From a virus, in the IMG/VR virus record IMGVR_UViG_3300013005_000106, positions 1-32,389 of that record: 32,389 nt of DNA, one strand, 5' to 3'. A program made the position numbers and the translations under genes. Within the stretch, counting starts at the first letter, position 1. The number at the start of each line of letters is the position of its first letter. The notes under the pieces were generated by a model. It was given only the letters and a program-made list of their open reading frames with translations. It ran no database searches and was not told the origin of the DNA. This document shows, piece after piece, positions 11,778 through 19,932 of this stretch.

Positions 11778-13813
11778 TTATTCTCCTTCTTAATAAAGCT
11801 TATCTCACAAGCGTCTGTTGTGCAATAAGCCTCTCCAATTGCATCGGCGGCCAGGCCAGCATAGACGCCAGCAAAATCAATTGGCATTAACTTAAATACA
11901 TACTCCTCATAATCCTGTTTTGTTATTTGAGTATAAGGCATTTGTGGGTAAATAGTATTTCCCATAGGAAGGAAGGAGACTGTCTTCAGCTGGCCATCAA
12001 ACATGTGCAGCACAGTTCCTACATGCTCTCCCTCGGTCTCTTGATTGAACGAAACTGTAACTGAAACTGAGTTATCGCTCCAATGGCGTTGAGCCATAGA
12101 AGCCAACGACATCTTCTCAAAGATAGTTACATCTTTCTCAGACCTTTTAGCCATAGACTCTACTGGGAAGAACACAACAGAAGTAGTGTTGGGAGATTCA
12201 CTTGCTGGCTCAACAGTATAGTTAGCCATAGTGAATAGGGGAAGCATTGGGTCTTCATTACTAAACCTGATTGCTCTTAAGAAGTATTGACCGCCTGGAG
12301 TCCAATGAACTCCTGGAGATTCTCCAGCCAAGATTGACACAGTTCCCGAAGGCTTTACTGTTGTCATTTTAATTGATTCACGGATACCAAGCCACTCTGA
12401 GTAAAGCTTGTCATACCCTTGAATAACTGAATAGCCTGTGTCCATCCATTCACGAAGGACAGGTACACCTTTTCTGTCAGCAAAGTTAGCGATACCAGAG
12501 ATAGAAGTTCCTATACGACGGTTACGTTGCATGATTGCGTTGGTTTCTTCCCAATGAGTTGGGAGAAGCGTAACAGTCTTGGCGTATAGATAGGCAAACT
12601 TAAGAGTTCTCTTAAAATCTTCAAGACTGTCATGTCTATTTAAATACGTTTCTACAAGTGTGCAACACTCAAATGATTCTAAAGACTGTTCAGCACAAGG
12701 ATTGTAACCAGCGGCTCGCCAGTCTTTATTGTTAGGTGGGTCAATAAGGCGACCATACTTGCGAGTTACGTCCATCCAAATAACTCCAGGCTCTCCGTTT
12801 AACCTAATGCCATCAACAATTTTAGACAAGTCATCGCCAACGCCTACCTCTACAGAGTTGTTGGACATCCAAGCCCACCCTGGATTCTTAGGGTCATAGG
12901 AGTTACGCTCTGGAAATACCTCAGCGTTCTTAAGATTCAAGAAGTCCTCGTCATCAACCTTACCAAGCAAGAGCTCAGCTGAGCGGCGTACGTTGCCCGA
13001 CACAACGCAAACTCCTATTAAATTTCCTATATCAGCAATATCAATTCGGGTTAAAGTATTTCCTTCTCTGCTATTAAACAGTTTATTAATAGACTCGTGA
13101 AGTCTCTTCAGCGGCCCCGGCCCAGCAGCTGTACCTCCAAATGTTTTAATGGGTTCCCCAGCTAGTCTAATTTGCGAATAATCGAATTTAGGCATTGGTT
13201 GTTCAGGTTTTAAATATGAGTTTAGTAATTGGCTTAGTGAATCAACCCAACCTTCTCTGGTATCCGCAATCACTGTCTCGGCATCTGAAGCCAACGGCTT
13301 GTAAATAGTAAACTCTTTGTCTGCGCCTTTGCTGTCAAATCCCACTCCAACACCTAGCATGCTGGCTTCCATTAAAAACGCAAATGGTTTTGCTGGGTTT
13401 AGTTTAGTCATCTCACTTGTGGACACAAATGCACAGTTCTGCAAAGCTGCACTGTTCTTTTGTTCGTTAACTACTGGTGTGCCCATCATCCACAGACCTC
13501 GGCCTGGGGGTGTCCACTTAAAATTAAACAATCGGTCAAAGGCTTCTTTAGCAGAGGCTTGTGCCTTTGAATCGTTCCAAGGAAGTCGGCTAGACTTGCA
13601 GTGGTCCTTCTGTAAGGAATACATGCCGTTGACTATGCGCTCGCATACATCAACCCAAGTCTCTTTGGTTCCATCTTCTTTTAATCTAGAATAAGTTCGA
13701 AGGAAAGTTACCTCTCCTACCGAGTTACCTGCCGCATCTTTATAACCCCAAGGTACTGGCTTTGCTCGGTATCCGTCTACGAACTCGTTTGCTAGTTTAA
13801 AAGAAAGTGCCAT
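11774..13813 (-). CDS. nrdJ: Adenosylcobalamin-dependent (class II) ribonucleotide reductase
   Basis: A 679-residue monomeric class II ribonucleotide reductase of the Lactobacillus leichmannii RTPR type, reducing ribonucleotides to deoxyribonucleotides with a B12-derived radical. Visible catalytic cysteines: Cys127 in Asn-Cys-Ala-Phe, Cys373 in NPCAEQ (radical Cys) and Cys384 in ECCTLVE; the 373/384 pair has the 11-residue spacing of RTPR 408/419. A C-terminal relay pair Cys664/Cys669 (CTTDAC) is present, consistent with re-reduction by the adjacent NrdH. The start at 13813 has AGGA 6 bases upstream. The enzyme needs cobalamin from the host or environment and works with or without oxygen. Confidence 0.95.
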   Translation of the reverse strand: MALSFKLANEFVDGYRAKPVPWGYKDAAGNSVGEVTFLRTYSRLKEDGTKETWVDVCERIVNGMYSLQKDHCKSSRLPWNDSKAQASAKEAFDRLFNFKWTPPGRGLWMMGTPVVNEQKNSAALQNCAFVSTSEMTKLNPAKPFAFLMEASMLGVGVGFDSKGADKEFTIYKPLASDAETVIADTREGWVDSLSQLLNSYLKPEQPMPKFDYSQIRLAGEPIKTFGGTAAGPGPLKRLHESINKLFNSREGNTLTRIDIADIGNLIGVCVVSGNVRRSAELLLGKVDDEDFLNLKNAEVFPERNSYDPKNPGWAWMSNNSVEVGVGDDLSKIVDGIRLNGEPGVIWMDVTRKYGRLIDPPNNKDWRAAGYNPCAEQSLESFECCTLVETYLNRHDSLEDFKRTLKFAYLYAKTVTLLPTHWEETNAIMQRNRRIGTSISGIANFADRKGVPVLREWMDTGYSVIQGYDKLYSEWLGIRESIKMTTVKPSGTVSILAGESPGVHWTPGGQYFLRAIRFSNEDPMLPLFTMANYTVEPASESPNTTSVVFFPVESMAKRSEKDVTIFEKMSLASMAQRHWSDNSVSVTVSFNQETEGEHVGTVLHMFDGQLKTVSFLPMGNTIYPQMPYTQITKQDYEEYVFKLMPIDFAGVYAGLAADAIGEAYCTTDACEISFIKKENK

Positions 13814-13843
13814 ATCAATTCCTATTCTCGTATGTGTGTTGTA

Positions 13844-13874
13844 AATACAAAACCCCTGTGTGTGAGTTAGGGGG
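13844..13874 (-). terminator. Possible terminator upstream of RNR gene
   Basis: On the minus strand CCCCT (13874-13870) and AGGGG (13858-13854) form a short stem followed by TTTTGTATTT. The stem is only 5 bp, so partial termination or attenuation between the DUF6378 gene and RNR is possible. Confidence 0.35.
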
Positions 13875-13913
13875 AGTGTCTTAGTCTACCTTTTTGGGAA
13901 AACTAAAACTGGT

Positions 13914-14225
13914 TCAGTTGGTTGTGCTTCTTCGTTCTTCTTCGTTTATAGCCATATCTAGAGCTAACCAATAGCCAGCTCCATCAATACGATTATCTTG
14001 TTTAGACTTATAAGACTCTCTAGCAAGTTTAACGCCGTCCATACAAAGTGCGACTTGTCTGTAGGTCACTTCGTATCCTAGTATCGCTGACCATATCTTT
14101 GCAATACGAGTGAAGTTATCTAAGGGGTGGTCGTACGCATTATTTCTATCTCCAGTAACTAATCTAGTTGCCTCATCTAGTATGTTTTTAGGACTACCCT
14201 GTTCCATATTGTTTTGGTCGTTCAT
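13914..14225 (-). CDS. DUF6378-type phage protein
   Basis: A 103-residue protein matching the pattern of the phage family DUF6378: Ile-Leu-Asp-Glu-Ala then Gly-Asp-Arg-Asn-Asn-Ala-Tyr-Asp-His-Pro, Asn-Phe-Thr-Arg-Ile-Ala-Lys-Ile-Trp-Ser-Ala, Met-Asp-Gly-Val-Lys-Leu-Ala-Arg, and Asp-x3-Asp-x-Ala-Gly-Tyr-Trp near the end. The function is not established; neighbours in phages are often nucleotide-metabolism genes, as here with RNR. The ribosome binding site is weak; the gene starts 5 bases after the upstream stop. Confidence 0.75.
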   Translation of the reverse strand: MNDQNNMEQGSPKNILDEATRLVTGDRNNAYDHPLDNFTRIAKIWSAILGYEVTYRQVALCMDGVKLARESYKSKQDNRIDGAGYWLALDMAINEEERRSTTN

Positions 14226-14230
14226 AGTTA

Positions 14231-15697
14231 CTACGAGTTCTCCTTGTCTGTGTCCGTAATCTGCTTAATAATCTCGTTAGTTTTGCTTTCGTTTAATCCT
14301 TCATTTGGTAATTCTCGAAGAGTTTGAGCCCTGTCTCCGAAGATGGCAGATAGTACTCCACCAGCTCCTTGACGCTCTACAGTCATACGAATAAACTCTC
14401 GTGAGTCGTCCAAATCTTTAATAGTTTTTAACATTTTAAAGAATCTGTCCATCTCTTGTCCGACGTTTGGGTCGGGGTATCCGCCGTTCAAATCTTCGCT
14501 AAACTTAGCGAAAGCCACTCTTTGGCCCTGCATTTCAAGTAAAGCGTTAATCAAAGACTTCAACTGCTCTTTAGTTTTAACCTCTACTGGTAAGTTAAAA
14601 GCACAGGTGTTTTGTGGTTTAAAAGCAGGGCAGTTAGCTGCAACAAAGCACGTATCGCATACACGCAAACTAGTGCTATTGGACCTTAGTGTGGTGACAT
14701 CTTTAATAACCATGTTGCCGTCATCATCGGGTTCAAGTACTCTCTGAACCTCTACTCCAAGCACGGGTAAAACACCCATTTCTTCTGGTTTACGTTGTTC
14801 AAGTTTCCGCATACCAACCCCCCTCGGAGTAACTTCAGCAGGGGGTGTTTCCGCATTTTGTTGGGGTACTAGTTCATCACTCATAGTTACTACGTTCTCT
14901 CCTAATCGACGATGCCAATCCTCGTATTGTTGGTAAGACCAAACAGCAAGCTTTGATATTTCTACTGCGTCGTCTGCCAGTATCCTATCGAAATCTAGAC
15001 CAGCCCGCTCGTATATGGACTTGTATCTAGGGCGTGATTGTTCTTTCATACGCTTAGGATAACGAAGCAGTTTTGTTCCATCCCAAACAATCGTTTCTCC
15101 ACGCATCATGGGGGATAGCCAAGAAAGGGTGCTAGCGGTCTCTACAGGTACCTGTCGCAGGTTGTCTGGCTTGGCGCTAGCCAAAGCATGGAAAGTAGTT
15201 CCGTGTATGGTACTGAGTCGCCTAGTCTTTGCTGACAAACTGGTTTCATTTTCAATTAAATTTCCAGGCAAAGCTACGTTTAAATACCGAACTGCAAGGC
15301 TCTCTAAGTCCTCTCCATGCCATACAGGCCAGAACTTTTCCTCTGGCACATCGGACCAACTGGTAACTCGCTGCTCGTCTATGAACAACTGGGTAAGCTG
15401 TGGGTGGTCTACCTCAGTAAACCCCTCAATCCTGTCTAAGTTCTCAGCTACAAACGCTTCGTAATCAGCTGCAAAGTCAGCTAACTCAGCTTGAAGGAAA
15501 TCTCGTTTAAATGGTATTCCAGCATTTAAAAAAAGCCTGACGTTGTCTGGAAAATAATTTTTTAGCTCGTATTTTATCGTTTTAGGCATGCCACGTCTTT
15601 GAAGGCCCCAGAAGCTGACTCCCATGCAGCTAGCTCCAGCTGCAGTCAAAATAGTTCTATTGCTAGGAACCTCTGCACCTAAATAAACTATGTTCAT
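14231..15697 (-). CDS. Large phage protein, possibly TGT/DpdA-like, with Cys-rich C-terminal domain
   Basis: A 488-residue protein. The N-terminal ~270 residues (Tyr-Leu-Gly-Ala-Glu-Val-Pro at 5-11; Pro-Val-Trp-His-Gly-Glu-Asp; Phe-His-Ala-Leu-Ala-Ser-Ala-Lys-Pro-Asp; Thr-Leu-Ser-Trp-Leu-Ser-Pro-Met) read like a TIM-barrel protein and recall phage tRNA-guanine-transglycosylase/DpdA-like proteins, which insert 7-deazaguanines into DNA; this is a tentative likeness. After a Pro/Glu/Gln linker (about 275-320) comes Cys-x2-Cys-x5-Cys-x7-Cys (about 360), a likely metal site, then a helical region with Gln-Gly-Gln-Arg-Val-Ala-Phe-Ala. The two halves may be a fusion. No deazaguanine synthesis genes are visible. 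Start overlaps the upstream stop (ATGA). Confidence 0.7.
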   Translation of the reverse strand: MNIVYLGAEVPSNRTILTAAGASCMGVSFWGLQRRGMPKTIKYELKNYFPDNVRLFLNAGIPFKRDFLQAELADFAADYEAFVAENLDRIEGFTEVDHPQLTQLFIDEQRVTSWSDVPEEKFWPVWHGEDLESLAVRYLNVALPGNLIENETSLSAKTRRLSTIHGTTFHALASAKPDNLRQVPVETASTLSWLSPMMRGETIVWDGTKLLRYPKRMKEQSRPRYKSIYERAGLDFDRILADDAVEISKLAVWSYQQYEDWHRRLGENVVTMSDELVPQQNAETPPAEVTPRGVGMRKLEQRKPEEMGVLPVLGVEVQRVLEPDDDGNMVIKDVTTLRSNSTSLRVCDTCFVAANCPAFKPQNTCAFNLPVEVKTKEQLKSLINALLEMQGQRVAFAKFSEDLNGGYPDPNVGQEMDRFFKMLKTIKDLDDSREFIRMTVERQGAGGVLSAIFGDRAQTLRELPNEGLNESKTNEIIKQITDTDKENS

Positions 15698-16155
15698 ATA
15701 CGTGGGTCCTCGGCAATAAGCTGAACCTGTCTATCTAGCTCGCCTTGAATGTCTTCCCAACTACGTCGTCCTTCACGCCCATCTGGTCTAAACTTGTGAC
15801 TTAAGTACTTAGGGTGTAGAAATAGAAATACTCTTATTCCGTTTTCTATACATAATTTAGCCAATTCTAAATCAGAGGTAATTACTAAAAATATAGGGCC
15901 TTGTGCTTGAAGTTTTTGGACTTTAGCAAAATCTTTTTTATCTGGTTCTACGCTTTCTAAACCAGTATTGTCAATAAAACCATCTAACTCTGTAAACCTG
16001 TGTTCTCTACACCATCTAGATGCTTCTTTTTCATCATCTACGCCTAATACAACTTTAGTTCCGTTGTTTAAAGCTCTGTAAACAGAAATACCTTCAAAAA
16101 TTGGTACTTTAGTATCGGTTCTTAAAACACCGTCCATAAAACATATAATTGACAC
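15694..16155 (-). CDS. HAD-like protein lacking the nucleophile Asp
   Basis: 153 residues. The start Ile-Ile-Cys-Phe-Met-Asp-Gly-Val-Leu resembles haloacid-dehalogenase motif I (hhhDxDGVL) but has Phe where the catalytic Asp belongs. A Ser/Thr after a hydrophobic strand (ITSD, about 113-116) could be motif II. Helix-rich middle with Gly-Val-Asp-Asp-Glu-Lys-Glu-Ala. If the fold is right, it is probably not a phosphatase and may bind a ligand or partner. The start is GTG with GGAG 8 bases upstream; the stop overlaps the next ATG. Confidence 0.6.
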   Translation of the reverse strand: MSIICFMDGVLRTDTKVPIFEGISVYRALNNGTKVVLGVDDEKEASRWCREHRFTELDGFIDNTGLESVEPDKKDFAKVQKLQAQGPIFLVITSDLELAKLCIENGIRVFLFLHPKYLSHKFRPDGREGRRSWEDIQGELDRQVQLIAEDPRI

Positions 16156-16181
16156 CGTTTGTGCTCCGAATTCTTTTTCGT

Positions 16182-17081
16182 TTAACTGCGGTTAATACGT
16201 TGTGAAGCTGCCCTACGAATAAGAACGTTAGCGTCTGCTAACTCTGAGCCGTATGTTTTTTCAGAAAAAGTTTTAAAATCCGATTCTTTTAATTCTTTTA
16301 ACTTTTGTAATCCTTGAACAATACCAGACCGTTTACCAGATTGCCAACGGTAGTTAAACCAATCACCGTATCCTTTTCCAGACTCACTGAATGCGTGTTT
16401 TCTTCCAGAGTGTATATCTTCATAAAGACCAACAGCCTGGGTCAACGCGTTCTCTCTTTCTCTTGAGGCGTTTACTCTAGCAGACTCGTTAGAAGATTGT
16501 TCTAATTTAGACATTGATGCGCCGTAGCGTTTTAGAATCTCAATCGCCATGTCTTTGTCTCGTTGTGTTTTTTGTTCCCAAGATGGGTCTACTACGAGTT
16601 CTTCTGTGGTTGGGGCAACAACCCACGCATCGTCAGTTAGTGAATAGGCAGCATATGGTTTTAAATCCAAAATATTTGGTTGGATGTTCACATAAAAAGT
16701 TAACTCGAACACTCCCATGAAATTTGCGGTTTCTGGATAAATCTCTTTTCTGAAACCCTCATTGAACATTTGGGAAATCTCTTTATTGCTAAATCTAGCG
16801 TAGTCTTCATTAGACTGACGGAATCCTATGAAGTCCACACCAACAAGGCAATCTAGGTCTGCAGGTTCTCTGTGAGCGGCCCATTGGTATGAAACACCAG
16901 AACCCGCTAACCAAACGTGCATCCATGACTCAGAGCCCGTAAAACGGGAGTTCACATGATTAAATAGTATTTGAAGGATAGAATTTCTAACCTTAGGGAT
17001 TACTTTCCCATTTCTAAACAATCTAGGGTCTAATCCCGCAGAAGGCCTGCTAAAAAACGAGGTCTCCGCAGGTTCTAGCAT
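16182..17081 (-). CDS. Nucleotidyltransferase-superfamily protein
   Basis: A 299-residue protein with the polymerase-beta-like nucleotidyltransferase signature: Ala-Gly-Ser-Gly-Val-Ser-Tyr (Gly60-Ser61) followed after 12 residues by Ala-Asp-Leu-Asp-Cys-Leu-Val-Gly (Asp75 and Asp77, predicted metal ligands). A third acidic ligand could be in Glu-Leu-Thr-Phe-Tyr-Val (about 125) or Asp138. The C-terminal third is helical and basic. Substrate is unknown: nucleic acid, protein or small molecule. It could modify host tRNA or protein, but nothing in the window decides this. ATG at 17081. Confidence 0.75.
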   Translation of the reverse strand: MLEPAETSFFSRPSAGLDPRLFRNGKVIPKVRNSILQILFNHVNSRFTGSESWMHVWLAGSGVSYQWAAHREPADLDCLVGVDFIGFRQSNEDYARFSNKEISQMFNEGFRKEIYPETANFMGVFELTFYVNIQPNILDLKPYAAYSLTDDAWVVAPTTEELVVDPSWEQKTQRDKDMAIEILKRYGASMSKLEQSSNESARVNASRERENALTQAVGLYEDIHSGRKHAFSESGKGYGDWFNYRWQSGKRSGIVQGLQKLKELKESDFKTFSEKTYGSELADANVLIRRAASQRINRS

Positions 17082-17083
17082 GT

Positions 17084-17317
17084 TTAATCGTCCTCGTCTT
17101 CGTCTGGGTCATCAAGATGATAACGTTTAGCTCTTGGTTTAAAGTTTATATTATATTTAGTTGTTTCTTCTGGTCTATCTTTATTTATTCCAGAAACAAA
17201 TCCGCAATCGGTGTGGGCTTCAACAAATCTTGAAGATAACAACCATAACGCAGTTTCATTTTCATTTTGTTCCATTTGCAATGATGCACCACAAGTGCAA
17301 ATCATTTCTACGAACAT
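17084..17317 (-). CDS. Small Cys-containing protein with acidic tail
   Basis: 77 residues. Cys-Thr-Cys-Gly at 7-10 and His-Thr-Asp-Cys-Gly at 35-39 suggest one zinc site; the tail is DDPDEDEDD. Strong GGGGG site before the ATG at 17317. It ends 2 bases before the nucleotidyltransferase gene. No named family. Confidence 0.7.
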   Translation of the reverse strand: MFVEMICTCGASLQMEQNENETALWLLSSRFVEAHTDCGFVSGINKDRPEETTKYNINFKPRAKRYHLDDPDEDEDD

Positions 17318-17350
17318 GGCGAACCCCCTGTCGTTACAGTTTACAAGATT

Positions 17351-17668
17351 TTAGATTTGGCGTCTATCCAAAGCATCTCGCACTGAGGCCCCTACGCGCT
17401 GGCTATCCTCACCCCCAGTTTGCTTCAAATGTTGGGAAACAGCCCATGCAAGCTCTTGAGTACGTATCGCATCCCCAATCTCTTGACAGCCTTGCTTAAT
17501 GTCTGTAACTACAGCCTGACGGTCTACAGCCAGAGGGGTAGTCAAATCAGTTACAGCTTTCCACACTCCGCTATCTAGTTTAATTAGTAAGAACGCAGTA
17601 ACTCCAGAACGTTGAACCATCTCTGTATTATCAGTATTAGGTGTTTCTACTTCTTGTTCTTCTGTCAC
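17351..17668 (-). CDS. Hypothetical 105-residue protein
   Basis: Starts at a GTG overlapping the upstream stop (GTGA). Acidic N-terminus (EEQEVETPNTDN), then a beta segment with Ala-Phe-Leu-Leu-Ile-Lys-Leu-Asp-Ser-Gly and a helical C-terminal half. No family recognised. Confidence 0.7.
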   Translation of the reverse strand: MTEEQEVETPNTDNTEMVQRSGVTAFLLIKLDSGVWKAVTDLTTPLAVDRQAVVTDIKQGCQEIGDAIRTQELAWAVSQHLKQTGGEDSQRVGASVRDALDRRQI

Positions 17669-18198
17669 TTGTATAGTCCCTTCGACTCATGGTGCTTGGT
17701 CATATTAAACGATTTAACTGGACAAAAATCGCATAGATATATCTTAGGGCCTGTTGGAGTTGAAGACAACCCCGCATCTGCTCTGTCTTTAGCAGTTCCT
17801 GGTTTTAATACTTTCTTTTCTGACTTGTAGTCAGGGCACTGACCCTTAGGCCTATTATGTTGTCCGTAGCAAGCCATAGCGTCTTCTGCAAACTGCATCT
17901 TAGTTGCATAAAATTGGGTTCCAAAAGCGTCTAATCCAGACGAACCGCCACCTTGTATCTGTTCGATAACTTGTGGTCTCATTTTCTCAGACATCCAAAT
18001 GACGGCTGGTACGTTGTATAAAACACCTATATGGTCTGCACCATGGCGCTCTACTGTTATCTCTAAAAGTACGTTACTTGGGTCTTGGTCTGCTGAAGGA
18101 AGTTCATCAATCGTTTTACAGGTACGACAAACTAATAGTCTAAAATGGGGTTCTTGTTCAGCTCCACCGTCATTTAAAGTAGACAGGTCTAAAACCAT
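17665..18198 (-). CDS. Hypothetical protein with two Cys clusters
   Basis: 177 residues. An N-terminal Cys-Arg-Thr-Cys (about 24-27), a middle Cys-Tyr-Gly-Gln-His and Cys-Pro-Asp-Tyr, and a C-terminal Cys-Asp-Phe-Cys followed by two adjacent His (YLCDFCPVKS, KHH) give two possible zinc sites; the last resembles a C2H2 finger. AGGAG lies 6 bases before the ATG at 18198. Probably nucleic-acid or protein binding; no named family. Confidence 0.75.
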   Translation of the reverse strand: MVLDLSTLNDGGAEQEPHFRLLVCRTCKTIDELPSADQDPSNVLLEITVERHGADHIGVLYNVPAVIWMSEKMRPQVIEQIQGGGSSGLDAFGTQFYATKMQFAEDAMACYGQHNRPKGQCPDYKSEKKVLKPGTAKDRADAGLSSTPTGPKIYLCDFCPVKSFNMTKHHESKGLYK

Positions 18199-18244
18199 TT
18201 GATGCTCCTAATCGTAGAACGTGTAGCCTATCAGATAAGGCTAG

Positions 18245-18478
18245 TTATTTCGTATTCTTTTTAGGTTTCTTTAAAACTGAGTAATATCCACCAGCGTGGA
18301 TTCTTAAATCGTTTGGATTAGTCTCACCAAGTTTATCTAACTTAGCTGCGGTTGCTGCTTTGTCGTCCCCAACTGTATGTTTGTACACATCTCGACCTTC
18401 AAACTCTGGTCTGTCAGGGATGTTTTGTAGTTTTTTAGGCGCGGCCACGTTTTGTACCCACGTCAGAACGGTCTCCAC
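18245..18478 (-). CDS. Hypothetical 77-residue basic protein
   Basis: The longest reading starts at a GTG at 18478 and overlaps the upstream gene by 44 bases; another GTG at 18448 (VAAPKKLQNIPDRPEF onward) would cut the overlap to 14 bases and may be the true start. Neither has a clear Shine-Dalgarno. Lys-rich C-terminus with Ala-Gly-Gly-Tyr-Tyr-Ser-Val-Leu. No family recognised. Confidence 0.6.
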   Translation of the reverse strand: METVLTWVQNVAAPKKLQNIPDRPEFEGRDVYKHTVGDDKAATAAKLDKLGETNPNDLRIHAGGYYSVLKKPKKNTK

Positions 18479-18986
18479 TCATAACGGTTTCTGGGCGGTC
18501 TTTATATGTTGCTCCAGCCTTATCTCCAGAAGCTGTACAAGAAGGGCAGGTTACATCTCCCTTTGAGGATTCCATAGATACAGAACTACCGCAACCTGGG
18601 GTTTGACAAGCTAATCTAGTTACACGTCGACTATCAATTACGCCTTTTTGAAGCGCTTTTCCAATTTGTTTACGATGTGCTTCTTTTTCAGGTCCAGTGC
18701 TTCTTTCAAAACGATTTTGTGCCTGTTGAACAAATCCGTGCTCACGTTCAGTTAGGTTGCGTAGAGGTCCAGTGTCGTCAGCAGCAGCACGGACTCTTAG
18801 ATTGTTCTCTACTTTAGAACCCTTTTCTTCTTTTGCAATCATTCGTAAATCTTGTTCAAATACGCTATCAGAAGCTTCTCGCTTTGCGTTTGCAACTTTA
18901 TTTCCTTTAGCCACTACAGCGCGTACTTCTTGTTCGCTTTGAGTTGGAAGTTCAATTTTTTTAAATTGCGCAGATACTGGCTTCAT
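18435..18986 (-). CDS. Basic helical protein with zinc ribbon
   Basis: 183 residues. Residues 1-120 are charged and helical, rich in Arg/Lys/Glu. Near 130-155 comes a zinc ribbon: Cys-Gln-Thr-Pro-Gly-Cys, then Cys-Pro-Ser-Cys. Very basic end (GTKRGRA). Nucleic-acid binding is plausible. Start overlaps the upstream stop by one base (TAATG). Confidence 0.7.
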   Translation of the reverse strand: MKPVSAQFKKIELPTQSEQEVRAVVAKGNKVANAKREASDSVFEQDLRMIAKEEKGSKVENNLRVRAAADDTGPLRNLTEREHGFVQQAQNRFERSTGPEKEAHRKQIGKALQKGVIDSRRVTRLACQTPGCGSSVSMESSKGDVTCPSCTASGDKAGATYKDRPETVMSGDRSDVGTKRGRA

Positions 18987-19174
18987 TATTTTGCTTTCTT
19001 TACTACTTTAACTGATGGCATTGGGTCACGATAATCGTTTGCTACGTCTTTACCAGTATTTACCCATGGGTCATTCTTTGCTGCTTCATTTTTTTCTTTT
19101 GCTGCAGAAACGGCCTTTCCTAAAACGGCTAAGCCTTCTTTGCTAGAATTAAATTGACTCTTACTTGGAATCAC
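18986..19174 (-). CDS. Hypothetical 62-residue protein
   Basis: GTG start with GGAG 7 bases upstream, overlapping the previous stop as GTGA. Lys/Ala-rich helix in the first half, Asp-Pro-Trp-Val-Asn and a basic C-terminus (VKVVKKAK). No family recognised. Confidence 0.65.
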   Translation of the reverse strand: MIPSKSQFNSSKEGLAVLGKAVSAAKEKNEAAKNDPWVNTGKDVANDYRDPMPSVKVVKKAK

Positions 19175-19488
19175 TTTGTTGCTCCATCCTTACCTTCGCC
19201 AAATTCGACTGCACGACGAACTACGTTTTGATGCTTAGATGTAGACGAGCTATATTTAGTGCTTGGCACGTGCCATCCAGCTTTCTCAGAATACCAAGCA
19301 ATTGGTGTCTGGTACGAGTTAACTACGTACTCAGGGTTATGCTCTTTAAACTTTGCTGCTTCATCTTCTGGCAAACGACCTAGCCCTGTAGAAGAACTAC
19401 CGCCTGAAAAGTTAGATGCTTTGAAAGGCTTTCTATTAAGAATGTGCTCTCCAGCATTTCTTTGATTGGCGCGGGCTGGCTTTGCCAT
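19171..19488 (-). CDS. Hypothetical 105-residue protein
   Basis: AGGAG 6 bases before the ATG at 19488. A flexible basic N-terminus (MAKPARANQRNAGEH), then a compact region with Thr-Pro-Ile-Ala-Trp-Tyr, Gly-Trp-His-Val-Pro and Ser-Lys-His-Gln-Asn, a pattern seen in phage proteins of unknown function. It ends in a GTGA overlap with the next gene. Confidence 0.7.
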   Translation of the reverse strand: MAKPARANQRNAGEHILNRKPFKASNFSGGSSSTGLGRLPEDEAAKFKEHNPEYVVNSYQTPIAWYSEKAGWHVPSTKYSSSTSKHQNVVRRAVEFGEGKDGATK

Positions 19489-19489
19489 A

Positions 19490-19696
19490 TTAAGCTCCTG
19501 GGTTTACTTTGTTAGGAGCCTCTGAATTAATAAAATCATAATTCATATAAGGATTTAAACCTGCACGGTTTTGAACAACAATCTGGTCGCCCATACCTGG
19601 GGCTACAGTTGTGTTTGGACGACGCTTACGGTACTTACCGTCTGTTGCGCCTTCTAACATATCTGCGTTCTGTGAACGTGAGTTATTGACTGTCAT
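19490..19696 (-). CDS. Hypothetical 68-residue protein
   Basis: AAAGG site before ATG 19696. Polar, low in hydrophobic core residues, rich in Asn and Gly (Ala-Gly-Leu-Asn-Pro-Tyr-Met-Asn-Tyr); likely partly disordered. No family recognised. Confidence 0.65.
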   Translation of the reverse strand: MTVNNSRSQNADMLEGATDGKYRKRRPNTTVAPGMGDQIVVQNRAGLNPYMNYDFINSEAPNKVNPGA

Positions 19697-19707
19697 GTTT
19701 ACCTTTC

Positions 19708-19923
19708 TTAAGCCATTCTGTTAGCAACTGATTTAGCTGCTTTCTTACGGCCACATGGTTGACATAGGGTGGATGATAAAGATTGAACTGGATTTAATAG
19801 GGACCCGCAACTTCCGCATGGAACTGACCCGTTGTACACGGATAAACTTTTACCGGTTACCGGGTCAAGCACGTAGGGCATGCCTTCGCCTTGGTCGTCT
19901 AAATACGTAATTGTATTTTCCAT
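19708..19923 (-). CDS. Small zinc-ribbon protein
   Basis: 71 residues with Cys-Gly-Ser-Cys (about 36-39) and Cys-Gln-Pro-Cys (about 54-57), a classical two-knuckle zinc ribbon, followed by a basic tail (GRKKAAKSVANR). The spacing to the weak AGGA before the ATG is short. Likely protein or nucleic-acid binding. Confidence 0.7.
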   Translation of the reverse strand: MENTITYLDDQGEGMPYVLDPVTGKSLSVYNGSVPCGSCGSLLNPVQSLSSTLCQPCGRKKAAKSVANRMA

Positions 19924-19932
19924 AATCCTATT

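Noticed and set aside
13317-13694. Plus-strand frame of 125 codons inside the RNR gene
   Set aside because: Shadow of a well-conserved class II RNR; contains no recognisable domain.
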